Notes under the pieces: generated by a model | Told to the model about the DNA's origin: nothing | The model's database searches: none | Seen by the model: only the letters and a program-made list of their open reading frames with translations | From: Rhodospirillales bacterium | GTDB taxonomy: Bacteria > Pseudomonadota > Alphaproteobacteria > ATCC43930 > CGMCC-115725 | Assembly: GCA_028288725.1 (NCBI GenBank) | Contig: JAQGIC010000106.1 | Span: 1-37,783 of the forward strand | DNA: 37,783 nt | Direction: 5' to 3' | Shown: positions 7,982 to 16,492 of the stretch, one piece after another | Layout of the letters: each line of letters begins with the position of its first letter | Numbering within the stretch: position 1 is the first letter of the stretch | Program-made: the position numbers and the translations under genes

Positions 7982-8137
7982 GTTCGCCGCCGAAGCCCGA
8001 CGCTGCGGCGGTGCTATCGGACTACGGGAAATTCCCCGTCACCGATGGGCCCTGGACCCGCGACGTCTATCGGCCGCGGCAGCGGCCCGGCCGTGATCGC
8101 AGCAGCCGGCGTGATCGGGTTCCTCCGGGGGGCGTGA
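7978..8137 (+). pseudogene. Frameshifted remnant of a dienelactone hydrolase gene
   Basis: GTG 7978 overlaps the HxlR stop (GTGA). It opens a frame reading LSDYGKFPVTDGPWTRDVYR, which resembles the N-terminus of dienelactone-hydrolase-family alpha/beta hydrolases. At about 8074 one extra base shifts the frame. The sequence then continues in the next frame as RGSGPAVIAAAGVIGF, matching the following GPAVIVxHExPG strand and turn of the family, and stops at TGA 8135-8137. The remaining ~200 codons, with the Cys-Asp-His triad, are absent. The 73 bases from here to the histidine kinase gene show nothing further recognisable. Identification rests on pattern memory over about 45 residues. Confidence 0.5.
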
Positions 8138-8210
8138 GGACAACAGCTCGAAGCTGCGAAACACACTCTCGCCGGCAATCAGAGCCCGGTCCCGTGCCAC
8201 GACGTCCCGC

Positions 8211-9647
8211 TCAGGTTCTGGCCCTGACAATGAGATTTGACTCTAACGCCGGTGTCTGCGTCGATCGTCGTTGGAGTCTCTTCTTCGGCTTTTCCGCAAA
8301 GAGGACCGGCGTGACGAGTGCGGGTTGCGGGAAGACGAGGAGTGCCTCGAATCCTGCCGTGCGTCCCTCCGGCGGCGATGACAGCCGCAAAGAGCCGCCG
8401 ACCTGCTGCATGATGCTGTCGACGATGGCGAGGCCGAGGCCGCGTCCCGGGCCTACCGTCGTGCCGCGTTGAAACGGTTGCGTCAAGACCGCGAGCAGGT
8501 CCGGACTCAGCACCGCGCCGCCGCTGACTACCCCGATTGAGTTCCCGCGCACGAAAACATAGATAGGCTCATCGGCTGCACCGTACCGCGCGGCATTCTC
8601 GAGAAGGTTGCGAATGGCGATGCCCAGAACATCGATGTCCGAGTGAACAATGAATTCCGCGGTGTCGCCTAATTCAATCTCAAGCCTCTCTCTCAGCCCG
8701 TCCTGGCGGCGGAACTCGTCGACCAGGACTTTCAGCGCGGGCAACAAGTCGACGGGTTGGCGGCCGAGCGCGAGGCCCGCCCCGGCCCGAGAGAGCTGCA
8801 GCAGCTTCTCGGTCAATTCGCCGAGGCCTTTGATCTGGCGGATAATCACGCCGACGCGCTCGGCATGCCGCGGATCGTTCAACTGCGCAGACAAAACCTG
8901 CATCTGAGCGAGGGCTCCTGCAATCGGCGTCCGCAATTCGTGCGCGCTGTTGGCGGCGAACTGTCGCTCCGTGGTCAATGCGCGCTCGAGGCGCTCCAGC
9001 AGCCGGTTGACTGCCATATGGATGGGCACCAGCTCGGCTGGAAATTCCAGGTCTGGAATCCGCGCGAGGTTTGTTCCGCTCCGCGTGCCGATCTCGCTCT
9101 GCAGCTTGATCAGCGGCCGGAAGCTGCGACGTACTGCCCATCGGATCACGATCCAGGAGAGCGGCAGGAACGCCAGCAGGGGCAGGATCGCAAGTTCGAT
9201 AGCCCGACCGATCGCCTCATTGCGGTGTATTTGCGGCTCGGCGACGGCAAGCCAGTACGGACCTGTGGTCGCCGGCGCGGTATAAATTCGATAATGCGGC
9301 GCGTCATGAAAGCCGGCCTGCGGGGTGCCGTCGAACGGTTCATCTGGCGCATTGGGCGAGCGTAGGATGATCTGACCCGCGCTGCCGAGGATCTGGTAGG
9401 CGATCGCCCGTTGGTCCACGGCGGGCAGCATGTGCTCGCCCAAAGACCGCATCGCTTCTGGCTCCAGGTATGATCCATCCACCACCGGCATCAGGCGCTG
9501 GGCAACCTCCTCCAGAGCATTGTCCAGCCGTTCGTTGACCTCGAAGCGGGTCAGTAGCGCGGCGGCAACGCTGCCGAGCAGCCAGACCACCGCCAAAGCC
9601 GACGCGATCAGCCAAATCAGACGCGATACGATGCTGCGATTTGCCAT
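8211..9647 (-). CDS. Sensor histidine kinase (QseC/PmrB-like) for the metal-efflux block
   Basis: A 478-residue membrane kinase. Transmembrane helices lie at about residues 11-33 and 148-170 and flank a periplasmic sensor of about 110 residues. The cytoplasmic part shows the H-box (ANSAHELRTPIAG, phospho-acceptor H236), the N-box (IRNLLENAARYG) and the G-box (PGRGLGLAIVDS), so it should be active. The ATG at 9647 lies 4 bases after the stop of the response regulator gene, so the two are co-transcribed, regulator first. Divergent to them is the RND efflux operon, the usual target of such pairs, so the periplasmic domain probably senses metal. The tail after residue 440 is basic and not conserved. 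Confidence 0.92.
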   Translation of the reverse strand: MANRSIVSRLIWLIASALAVVWLLGSVAAALLTRFEVNERLDNALEEVAQRLMPVVDGSYLEPEAMRSLGEHMLPAVDQRAIAYQILGSAGQIILRSPNAPDEPFDGTPQAGFHDAPHYRIYTAPATTGPYWLAVAEPQIHRNEAIGRAIELAILPLLAFLPLSWIVIRWAVRRSFRPLIKLQSEIGTRSGTNLARIPDLEFPAELVPIHMAVNRLLERLERALTTERQFAANSAHELRTPIAGALAQMQVLSAQLNDPRHAERVGVIIRQIKGLGELTEKLLQLSRAGAGLALGRQPVDLLPALKVLVDEFRRQDGLRERLEIELGDTAEFIVHSDIDVLGIAIRNLLENAARYGAADEPIYVFVRGNSIGVVSGGAVLSPDLLAVLTQPFQRGTTVGPGRGLGLAIVDSIMQQVGGSLRLSSPPEGRTAGFEALLVFPQPALVTPVLFAEKPKKRLQRRSTQTPALESNLIVRART

Positions 9648-9651
9648 CTGC

Positions 9652-10308
9652 CTAACCTGTCAAGCTGTAGCCGAGCCCGCGAACGGTCCGGATGAAGTCT
9701 CGGCCGAATTTCCGACGAATACGGCTGACGTACACCTCGATTGCATTGCTTTCGATCTCGCTTCCGAACGCATAGAGCGCATCCTCAATCGCTTCCTTGG
9801 ATACGGTCGAGTTCGGGCGTCGAAGGAGGACATCGAGCACAGCCCACTCGCGCGCGGTCACCTCCACGGACCTCCCATTGAGGCGGGCAAGGCGCGCCTC
9901 CGGCTCGAGTTCAACGGGCCCGAGCTGGATTGTCGGGATCGCGTTGCCCTGATAGCGGCGCGCGACCGCCCCGAGCCGCGCATTCATCTCATCGAGGTCG
10001 AACGGCTTCACCAGATAGTCGTCCGCCCCGGCCTTGAGCCCCTCGATCCTGTCGCTTACCTGATCGCGCGCGGTCAAGATAACGACCGCAAGCGCATCAC
10101 CCCGTCGCCGCAATTTTTTCAGGAAGTCCAGCCCCCGACCATCCGGTAGATGAAGGTCGAGCAGCAACGCATCGTACGGCACCGAGCGCATTGCGTCATC
10201 TGCGGCGCCGATTTGGCGGACCCAGTCGACGGCGTGGCCGGCGGCCCGAACGTGCTCCTGAACAGCCGAGCCGATATGCGGCTCATCTTCGACCAATAGA
10301 ACACGCAT
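9652..10308 (-). CDS. OmpR-family response regulator
   Basis: A 218-residue two-component regulator. The start is chosen at ATG 10308 (MRVLLVEDEPHIG), which has GGGAGG 7 bases upstream. The longer frame to 10344 adds no conserved residues. The receiver domain shows the acidic pair E7/D8, the phosphorylation site D51 (LLLDLHLPDG), the conserved Thr in VVILTARD and the Lys in YLVKPF. The C-terminal winged helix contains VEVTAREWAVLDVLL and ends with VYVSRIRRKFGRDFIRTVRGLGYSL, typical of OmpR/PhoB. It should bind the divergent intergenic region and activate the efflux genes at 10513-16384, perhaps via the inverted repeat at 10338-10366. Confidence 0.95.
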   Translation of the reverse strand: MRVLLVEDEPHIGSAVQEHVRAAGHAVDWVRQIGAADDAMRSVPYDALLLDLHLPDGRGLDFLKKLRRRGDALAVVILTARDQVSDRIEGLKAGADDYLVKPFDLDEMNARLGAVARRYQGNAIPTIQLGPVELEPEARLARLNGRSVEVTAREWAVLDVLLRRPNSTVSKEAIEDALYAFGSEIESNAIEVYVSRIRRKFGRDFIRTVRGLGYSLTG

Positions 10309-10337
10309 CGCACCGCCTCCCGGACTTGATCCTATAT

Positions 10338-10366
10338 CCGTCAATCAGCTTACGCCAAGCTGACGG
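10338..10366. promoter_or_regulatory. Nested inverted repeat between regulator and efflux operons (candidate operator)
   Basis: Inner arms TCAGCTT (10345-10351) and AAGCTGA (10357-10363) are perfect 7-bp complements around ACGCC. An outer pair, CCGTCA (10338-10343) and TGACGG (10361-10366), overlaps the inner right arm. Two GTCA-containing steps follow (10383-10397). The site lies in the 204-bp region between the divergent two-component and RND operons, where the response regulator is expected to bind. OmpR-type regulators more often use direct repeats, so another regulator or a structural role is possible. Confidence 0.45.
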
Positions 10367-10512
10367 TCGGACGTGGGCCCCGTCAGGTTCACGTCACGGC
10401 ACATGGGTCAGTCTCCCACCGAAGTTCACCGCTCGGATGGGTATGGCCAAATGCGAAACACACACATCTCGATGACCGTCCAGGAGCCGATTCTCGGGCA
10501 GGGTCGCGTGCC

Positions 10513-11769
10513 ATGAGACGGTCCCGGATCATGCTCCTGATGGGAGCGAGCGCCCTGGTAGCCGCCGCGGGAGGCTTCGAGGCCGGCCATGCCCCGGCAG
10601 GCCTGCCGAGCGCCGCAGCGTCAGCGCCCGCAGCCGAGACGGCTCAGCCATCGTCCGGCAGCGTCGACGTGGCGCCGCCGGCCCTGCAAAATATGGACCT
10701 GCACCTCGCCACGGCCGACGTCCAGCCGCTCGTGCGAACCGTAAGCGCGACCGGAGTCGTCGCCTTCAACGAGCTGCGGATGGCGCAGTTGAGCCCCCCG
10801 GCGCGCGGGCGGATCCAGTCCATCGAAGTCGCCGTCGGCCAGCCGGTACGGGCGGGCCAGCGGCTGGCGCTGCTCGACAACTTCGACCTTGGCGACACGC
10901 GGAGCCACATCGCGGCCGCGCAGGCCTCGCTCGTGCAGGCGAGGGCGGAGGCCAGTGCCGCCCAGGCCGCTTACAACCGCGCGGGAGAACTCGTGCGCAT
11001 CGGCGGATTGGCCCAGAGCGAGCTTGAGCGCCGCCGCGCCGAAGTCGCCCGGACCGACGCCACGACGCGCACTCGCGAGGCCGAACTGCAGCAGTGGAAG
11101 GAGACTGAGCAGCGGCAAATGCCGGCGGGGCCCCAAGACGCACCGGCGAACGACATCGCCTCGGTCGTTCAGGGGCCGGCGAACTCCCGCGGCGTGATCG
11201 TCGCGCCCTTCGACGGCATCATCCATTCGATCGGGGCCGTGCCAGGCGAACTCGTCGATACCGCCCGGCAGCTCTTCTCGCTGGCGGACCTGTCGACCGT
11301 CTGGGTCGAGGCCGATGTCGTCGAGCGGGATCTGGGCGCCCTCCAGGTCGGCGAAACCGTGACGGTCAGCGTCGATGCCTACCCAGGGCGCACCTTCGTC
11401 GGGCGGGTCGCCTATATACCCGACCAGATCGATCCCCGCAGCGGGACGGCCAGGGTGCGATGCGAGGTGCCGAATCCCGATGGCGCGCTGCGCGCCAACA
11501 TGTTCGTGACGGCCGAGATCAAGTTCCCGCTCGGCCGGGACAGCATCATGGTGCCCGATTCTGCCCTGCAGGACATCGATGGCAAGCCCGTCGTCTTCAC
11601 GCCTGCCGGGCCGGGGCATTTCGACCGGCATTTCGTCCGCCTCGGTCTGCGCAGCGGCGGCTTCACCGAGATCGTGGAAGGGCTGGCAGCCAAGGCCCCC
11701 GTCGTGACAGACGGCAGCTTCTGGTTGAAAGCCGCCCTGATGCAGTCATCGATCCCCGACGCCGGCTGA
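10513..11769 (+). CDS. RND efflux periplasmic adaptor subunit (CzcB/CusB-like)
   Basis: A 418-residue membrane-fusion protein linking an inner-membrane RND pump to an outer-membrane channel. It begins with a signal or anchor segment (residues 3-24) and a Pro/Ala-rich linker. Family features in order are a beta-barrel/lipoyl half (SATGVVAFNELRMAQLSPPARGRI, GQPVRAGQRLALLD), a long alpha-helical hairpin (about residues 130-205, Ala/Arg/Glu-rich), the second lipoyl half (GVIVAPFDGIIHSIGAVPGE), a barrel with VWVEADVVERDLGALQVGE and RVAYIPDQIDPRSGTARVR, then the membrane-proximal domain. It is the first gene of the efflux operon, 11 bases before the pump gene. No His-rich or Met-rich metal-binding extension is seen. 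Confidence 0.93.
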   Translation: MRRSRIMLLMGASALVAAAGGFEAGHAPAGLPSAAASAPAAETAQPSSGSVDVAPPALQNMDLHLATADVQPLVRTVSATGVVAFNELRMAQLSPPARGRIQSIEVAVGQPVRAGQRLALLDNFDLGDTRSHIAAAQASLVQARAEASAAQAAYNRAGELVRIGGLAQSELERRRAEVARTDATTRTREAELQQWKETEQRQMPAGPQDAPANDIASVVQGPANSRGVIVAPFDGIIHSIGAVPGELVDTARQLFSLADLSTVWVEADVVERDLGALQVGETVTVSVDAYPGRTFVGRVAYIPDQIDPRSGTARVRCEVPNPDGALRANMFVTAEIKFPLGRDSIMVPDSALQDIDGKPVVFTPAGPGHFDRHFVRLGLRSGGFTEIVEGLAAKAPVVTDGSFWLKAALMQSSIPDAG

Positions 11770-11780
11770 AAGGAACCAAC

Positions 11781-14700
11781 ATGTTCGCGCGCTTCGTCGA
11801 TGCGGCACTCGCCAACCGCATCATCGTCATCATGCTGATCGTGATCCTGGTCGTCGCCGGCTGGGCCAGCCTGCGGCGCCTGCCGATCGATGCCCAACCG
11901 GACATCTCACCCCGGCAAGTCCTGGTCATCACGCAATCGCCGGGCCTGGGCCCCCTCGACGTCGAGCGGTTCATCACGGCGCCCCTGGAGCTGGCGCTGC
12001 AGGGCATGCCGCATATGGACAACCTGCGCTCGGTCTCGCGCTACGGCCTCTCGGTCATCTACGTGCGGTTCGCCGACGATGTCGACATCTATGCGGCGCG
12101 CAACCTGGTCAGCAGCCGCCTGCCGCAGGTGCAACTGCCTGCCGAGGCGAGCCCGCCGCAACTCGGGCCGATCTCCACCGGCCTGGGCGAGATTTACCAG
12201 TTCGAGGTGCGCGGCGCCCACACCTCCGCGATGGACCTGCGCACGATCCTGGACTGGCAGATCGCTCCGCGCCTCCGCCAGGTTCCTGGGGTCATCGACG
12301 TGAACGCCAATGGCGGCGAGCTGAAGACGTATGAGATCCAGGTCTCAGCCAATGCGCTGACCCGCTACGGCCTCTCGATCGGCGACATATTCGATGCCGT
12401 CCAGCGCAACAACGGCGCCCGCGGCGGCGCCACCCTGGAGCATAACGGCGAACAGGCCGTGATTCGCGGCGAGGGGTTGGTGCAGAACCCGGCCGACCTG
12501 GGCAACATCGTCCTGCGCACCAGCGAGGGAGGGGCGCCGCTTTATGTGCGCGATGTCGCCACCATCGCGGCGGCGGCGCGCCCGAGGCTCGGCGCCGTTA
12601 CGCGGGACGGCAAGGGCGAGACGGTCGTCGGCGTCGCGCTGATGCTGATGGGGGAGAACACCCGCGCGGTCGCGCAGAGCGTGGCCGAGGCGGTCGACGA
12701 CATCCGGCCAAGCCTGCCGCCGGGCGTCGAGATCCTTCCCTACTACAATCGGGCGGACCTGATCGGGCTGACGATCCACACCGTGGAGCACAACCTCGCG
12801 GAGGGCGCGGTGCTGGTGATGGTGGTGCTGTTCGCCTTGCTGGGCAATGCGCGCGCCGGCCTCATCGTCGCCTCCGCCATCCCGCTTTCGATGCTTGCGG
12901 CGGCCACGGCAATGTATTTCGCGGGTCTATCGGGCAATCTGATGAGCCTCGGCGCCATCGACTTCGGCCTGATCGTCGACGGCGCGGTGGTGATGATCGA
13001 GAACGTGGTGCGCCGGCGGGCCGATGCTCCGCATCGTCCGGTCGACGAGGTCGTGCGCAGCGCGGCACGCGAAGTGGCTCGGCCAATCGTGTTCGCCGTG
13101 GCGATCATCACGGTGGTCTATCTACCGATCCTCAGTCTGCAGGGCATCGAGGGCAAGTTGTTCCGTCCGATGGCGTTGACGGTCATCTTCGCCCTGATCG
13201 CCTCGCTGGTGCTGACGCTGACGCTGATGCCGGTCCTGGCCAGCTTTCTCCTGCGCGGGCGGATCGCTGAAAAGGAGAGCCGCCTGATCGTATGGGCCCG
13301 GTGGGCCTACTCGCCGCTGCTCATCCGCACGACCCGGCATCCCGGCTGGACCCTTGGCCTCGCGGTTCTGCTCCTGCTGGGAAGCGGCATTCTCGCCACC
13401 CATCTCGGCGGCGAGTTCATCCCGCGCCTGGACGAGGGCGCGCTGACCGTGACGACGACCAAGCTGCCGAGCATCGGGCTTTCGAGCGCGGTCAAGACGC
13501 AGACGATGATCGAACAGACCCTGTTGAAATTCCCCGAGGTAAAGACCGCCGTCACGCTCGGCGGCAGCTCCGAGATCCCGACGGACCCGATGGGTGTGGA
13601 GCAGAGCGACACCTTCATCATGCTCAAGCCGCGGTCCGAATGGCGGACGGCGCAGGACCGGGAGGGGCTGATCAGCGCCTTTTCGGCGGCATTGAACGAC
13701 AGTGTGCCGGGCTTGCAGCTCAGCTGGGCGCAGCCGATCGAGATGCGGATGGATGACATGCTGCAAGGCGTGCGCTCGGACGTCGCGGCTGTCATCTACG
13801 GCGACGACGCGGACGCGCTGCGAACGGCGGCGCAAGGCGTGGCTGCCGCCCTGTCGGGCGTCCCCGGGGCGGCTGACGTTCAGGCGGAGCAGACGGCCGG
13901 ACAACCCTACCTGAGGATCATCGTCGATCGGGCGGCGATCGCGCGGTACGGCATGAACGCCAGCCAAGTGCTGGACGAGGTCGAGGCCCTGGGCGGCCGA
14001 ACGGTCGGCACCATGGTCGAGGGGGCGGCACGCTTCGACATCCGGGTCCGGCTCAGCCCCCGGGACCGCAGCGATTTCGCCCGCATCTCGAGCCTGCGCA
14101 TCTCGGACGGCACCGGCCGTTCCGTGCCGCTGAGCCAGGTGGCGGACATCCGGATGGAGGAGGGCCCGGCCCAGATCGATCGGGAGCATGGCCGCCGGAA
14201 GATCACCGTGCAGGCCAACGTTCGGGGGCGCGACGTCGCCAGTTTCGTTGCCGATGCCCAGAAGGCGGTGGCGGCCCGCGTGAAGCTGCCCAGTGGGTAC
14301 TCGATCGAATGGGGCGGCCAATTCAAGAACCTGCAGGATGCGGTCTCGCGGCTGCTGGTCGTGGTTCCGGCAGGGTTGGCTCTGATCTTTGCGCTGCTGT
14401 TCATCATGTTCCGGCGCCTGAGCCTGGCGACGATGATCTTCTGCAACGTGCCGTTCGCAGCGATCGGCGGCGTCCTCGCGCTCACGGCCCGGGGCCTGCC
14501 CTTCAGCATCTCGGCTGCGGTCGGGTTCATCGCGCTGTTCGGCATCGCGGTGCTGAACGGCGTGGTGCTGGTCACCACCATCGAGGAGAAGCGGGAGGAA
14601 GGGCTCGACCCGGTCCGTGCCGCCTTTGATGCCGCGATGCTGCGTCTGCGGCCCGTGCTGATGACGGCGACGGTCGCGAGCCTGGGTTTCCTGCCGATGG

Positions 14701-14882
14701 CGATCTCGACCAGCGCCGGCGCGGAGGTGCAGCGGCCGCTCGCGACCGTCGTCATCGGCGGGCTGGTGACGGCGACCCTGCTGACCCTGTTGGTGCTGCC
14801 CGCCGTCTATCCCTGGTTCAGGGGCCGCCGGGGCACGGTGGCGCAGCAACCCGCGCCGAGCGTCTTGAGTGCCGCAGAATGA
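11781..14882 (+). CDS. CzcA/CusA-family heavy-metal RND efflux pump (HME1-type motif)
   Basis: A 1033-residue inner-membrane proton-driven pump. The start is ATG 11781 after AAAGGAAC. The frame is open back to 11460 but that part lies inside the adaptor gene. The N-terminus MFARFVDAALANRIIVIML with the RRLPIDAQPDISPRQV block is typical of heavy-metal RND pumps. In the fourth transmembrane helix, DFGLIVDGAVVMIEN carries D394, D400 and E407, spaced like the D402/D408/E415 proton-relay residues of CzcA. This points to the divalent zinc/cobalt/cadmium-nickel group (HME1/2) rather than the copper/silver CusA group. Both large periplasmic loops and twelve helices appear complete. It overlaps the outer-membrane factor gene by 4 bases. 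Confidence 0.95.
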   Translation: MFARFVDAALANRIIVIMLIVILVVAGWASLRRLPIDAQPDISPRQVLVITQSPGLGPLDVERFITAPLELALQGMPHMDNLRSVSRYGLSVIYVRFADDVDIYAARNLVSSRLPQVQLPAEASPPQLGPISTGLGEIYQFEVRGAHTSAMDLRTILDWQIAPRLRQVPGVIDVNANGGELKTYEIQVSANALTRYGLSIGDIFDAVQRNNGARGGATLEHNGEQAVIRGEGLVQNPADLGNIVLRTSEGGAPLYVRDVATIAAAARPRLGAVTRDGKGETVVGVALMLMGENTRAVAQSVAEAVDDIRPSLPPGVEILPYYNRADLIGLTIHTVEHNLAEGAVLVMVVLFALLGNARAGLIVASAIPLSMLAAATAMYFAGLSGNLMSLGAIDFGLIVDGAVVMIENVVRRRADAPHRPVDEVVRSAAREVARPIVFAVAIITVVYLPILSLQGIEGKLFRPMALTVIFALIASLVLTLTLMPVLASFLLRGRIAEKESRLIVWARWAYSPLLIRTTRHPGWTLGLAVLLLLGSGILATHLGGEFIPRLDEGALTVTTTKLPSIGLSSAVKTQTMIEQTLLKFPEVKTAVTLGGSSEIPTDPMGVEQSDTFIMLKPRSEWRTAQDREGLISAFSAALNDSVPGLQLSWAQPIEMRMDDMLQGVRSDVAAVIYGDDADALRTAAQGVAAALSGVPGAADVQAEQTAGQPYLRIIVDRAAIARYGMNASQVLDEVEALGGRTVGTMVEGAARFDIRVRLSPRDRSDFARISSLRISDGTGRSVPLSQVADIRMEEGPAQIDREHGRRKITVQANVRGRDVASFVADAQKAVAARVKLPSGYSIEWGGQFKNLQDAVSRLLVVVPAGLALIFALLFIMFRRLSLATMIFCNVPFAAIGGVLALTARGLPFSISAAVGFIALFGIAVLNGVVLVTTIEEKREEGLDPVRAAFDAAMLRLRPVLMTATVASLGFLPMAISTSAGAEVQRPLATVVIGGLVTATLLTLLVLPAVYPWFRGRRGTVAQQPAPSVLSAAE

Positions 14883-16384
14883 GGACCCTCAGCATGAACA
14901 CCGTGACGGCCTATATGGCCCTTGCGCTCGCCGGCTCGCTTTGCGGCTGCGTGGTCGGACCCGACTTTGCCAGCCCGGCGGCGCCCGAAGGGGCGGGTTA
15001 TGGGCCGCTGGCCGGTCAAACCACGTCCGCCCCCATCCAACAGGGCGAGGCGCAGCGCTTCGTCCAGGACATGGATATGCCTGGCCAATGGTGGGCGGCG
15101 TTTCGGTCGCAGCCGCTGAACGATCTGATCGAGAAGGCGCTGAAAGCCAACCCGACCATCACCGCTGCCCAGGCGACGCTCCGCGTGGCGCATGAAAATG
15201 TCCTGGCGCAGCAGGGCGCCTCTTACCCAACCGTCACGGCGGGACTGTCGGACGCTCGCAATCTGACGCCGACGCGGGCGCTTTCGCCGGTTTCGGCGTC
15301 GGGCAGCCCCTATTATTCGCTGTTCACGGCGCAGCTCTCGATCGCGTACACGCCGGATGTGTTCGGCCTCAATCGCAGGACGGTCGAGTCCCTGGCCGCG
15401 CAGGCGGAGAACCAGAAGTTCCAGTTGGAGGCGACTTATCTGTCGCTGACCTCGAACGTCGTGGCTGCCGCAGTGCAGGAAGCGCTGCTGCACGACCTGA
15501 TCGGAGCACAACAGGACACGATCAAGGCAGACACGGAAATCCGTGACATCATCCGGCGCCAATACAGCACAGGCGAAATGGCGCAAGCCGACCTGCTGGG
15601 GCAGGAGGCGGTGCTGGCCCAGGCCCAGCAAGTCCTGATACCGCTGCAGAGCCAGTTGATACAGCAGCAGCACTTGTTGGCGGCCTTGGCCGGCGGATTT
15701 CCGAACGACCCCGTCGCCCAGAATTTTGATCTCGCTTCGCTCCATTTGCCGCAGGACTTGCCGGTGAGCGTGTCTTCGAGACTGGTCGAGCAGCGGCCCG
15801 ACATCCGCGCGGCGGCGGCAAGCATGCAGGCCGCCAGTGCGCAGATCGGCGTCGCGATCGCCAACCGGCTGCCGCAGGTATCGCTCACAGCTTCGCTGGG
15901 CACATCGCCGAACAGCATCGCGAACGCGTTCACGCCCTACAACCAGTTCTTCAACCTCGCAGCGGGCCTGGTACAGCCGATCTTTGACGGCGGCACGTTG
16001 CGGCATCGCCAGCGCGCTGTCGAAGCGGAGTTCGGCGTGTCGGTGGCCCAATATCGCTCGACGCTGATCACCGCGTTCCAGAATGTCGCCGACGTGCTGG
16101 TTGCGTTGCAGTCGGATGCCGACGGGTTGCAGGCGGCGGTCACTTCGGAGCGGGCAGCTGCGCGGAGCGTCGAGATCGCCCGCGGGCAACTCAGGCTCGG
16201 CGCCGGGTCATACCTTTCGGTCCTGGCCGCGGAGCAGCTCCACCAAACCTCGCGTAGCGCGCTCGTCCAGGCGCAGGCCCGCAGGCTGAGCGACACGGCG
16301 GCCCTGTTTGCCTCGCTCGGGGGAGGATGGTGGAATCGCAATGACGTCGCCCCCGCTGCCCCCGAAATAGCGTCAGCGAATTGA
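14879..16384 (+). CDS. Outer-membrane efflux factor, NodT/OprM family lipoprotein
   Basis: A 501-residue TolC-like channel completing the tripartite metal pump. ATG 14879 overlaps the pump stop (ATGA). ATG 14894, with GAGGA just upstream, is an alternative start five codons later. A signal peptide ends in a lipobox (LCGC), and the mature protein starts CVVGPDFASPA, as in NodT-type factors. The family's repeated halves are visible: WWAAFRSQPLNDLIEKALKANPTI, then QLSIAYTPDVFG, then SVSSRLVEQRPDIRAAAAS with QIGVAIANRLPQVSLTAS, and a second-half AGLVQPIFDGGTLRHRQRAVEAEF. The order adaptor, pump, channel is the usual one for complete exporters. Confidence 0.95.
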   Translation: MRTLSMNTVTAYMALALAGSLCGCVVGPDFASPAAPEGAGYGPLAGQTTSAPIQQGEAQRFVQDMDMPGQWWAAFRSQPLNDLIEKALKANPTITAAQATLRVAHENVLAQQGASYPTVTAGLSDARNLTPTRALSPVSASGSPYYSLFTAQLSIAYTPDVFGLNRRTVESLAAQAENQKFQLEATYLSLTSNVVAAAVQEALLHDLIGAQQDTIKADTEIRDIIRRQYSTGEMAQADLLGQEAVLAQAQQVLIPLQSQLIQQQHLLAALAGGFPNDPVAQNFDLASLHLPQDLPVSVSSRLVEQRPDIRAAAASMQAASAQIGVAIANRLPQVSLTASLGTSPNSIANAFTPYNQFFNLAAGLVQPIFDGGTLRHRQRAVEAEFGVSVAQYRSTLITAFQNVADVLVALQSDADGLQAAVTSERAAARSVEIARGQLRLGAGSYLSVLAAEQLHQTSRSALVQAQARRLSDTAALFASLGGGWWNRNDVAPAAPEIASAN

Positions 16385-16413
16385 GTAGTTCGCTCTTCTC
16401 CCAAGCAAAATAA

Positions 16414-16432
16414 CCGCCACTCAGGCTGGCGG
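16414..16432 (+). terminator. Weak hairpin after the efflux channel gene
   Basis: CCGCCA (16414-16419) pairs with TGGCGG (16427-16432) around CTCAGGC. It follows the stop by 30 bases but has no clear T-run, so it may be an mRNA-stabilising or attenuating hairpin rather than a full terminator. A second imperfect CCCAG/CTGGG hairpin follows at about 16455-16475, just before the next gene. Confidence 0.3.
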
Positions 16433-16492
16433 CTCTTGGCTGACGCAAGAAAAACCCAGCGTGAGTACGCCTGGGGATCACTGGAGACTATT

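Noticed and set aside
13122-14849. 575-codon minus-strand frame inside the RND pump gene
   Set aside because: Arg/His/Gln/Asp-rich antisense shadow; the plus strand encodes a clear pump with all its motifs.
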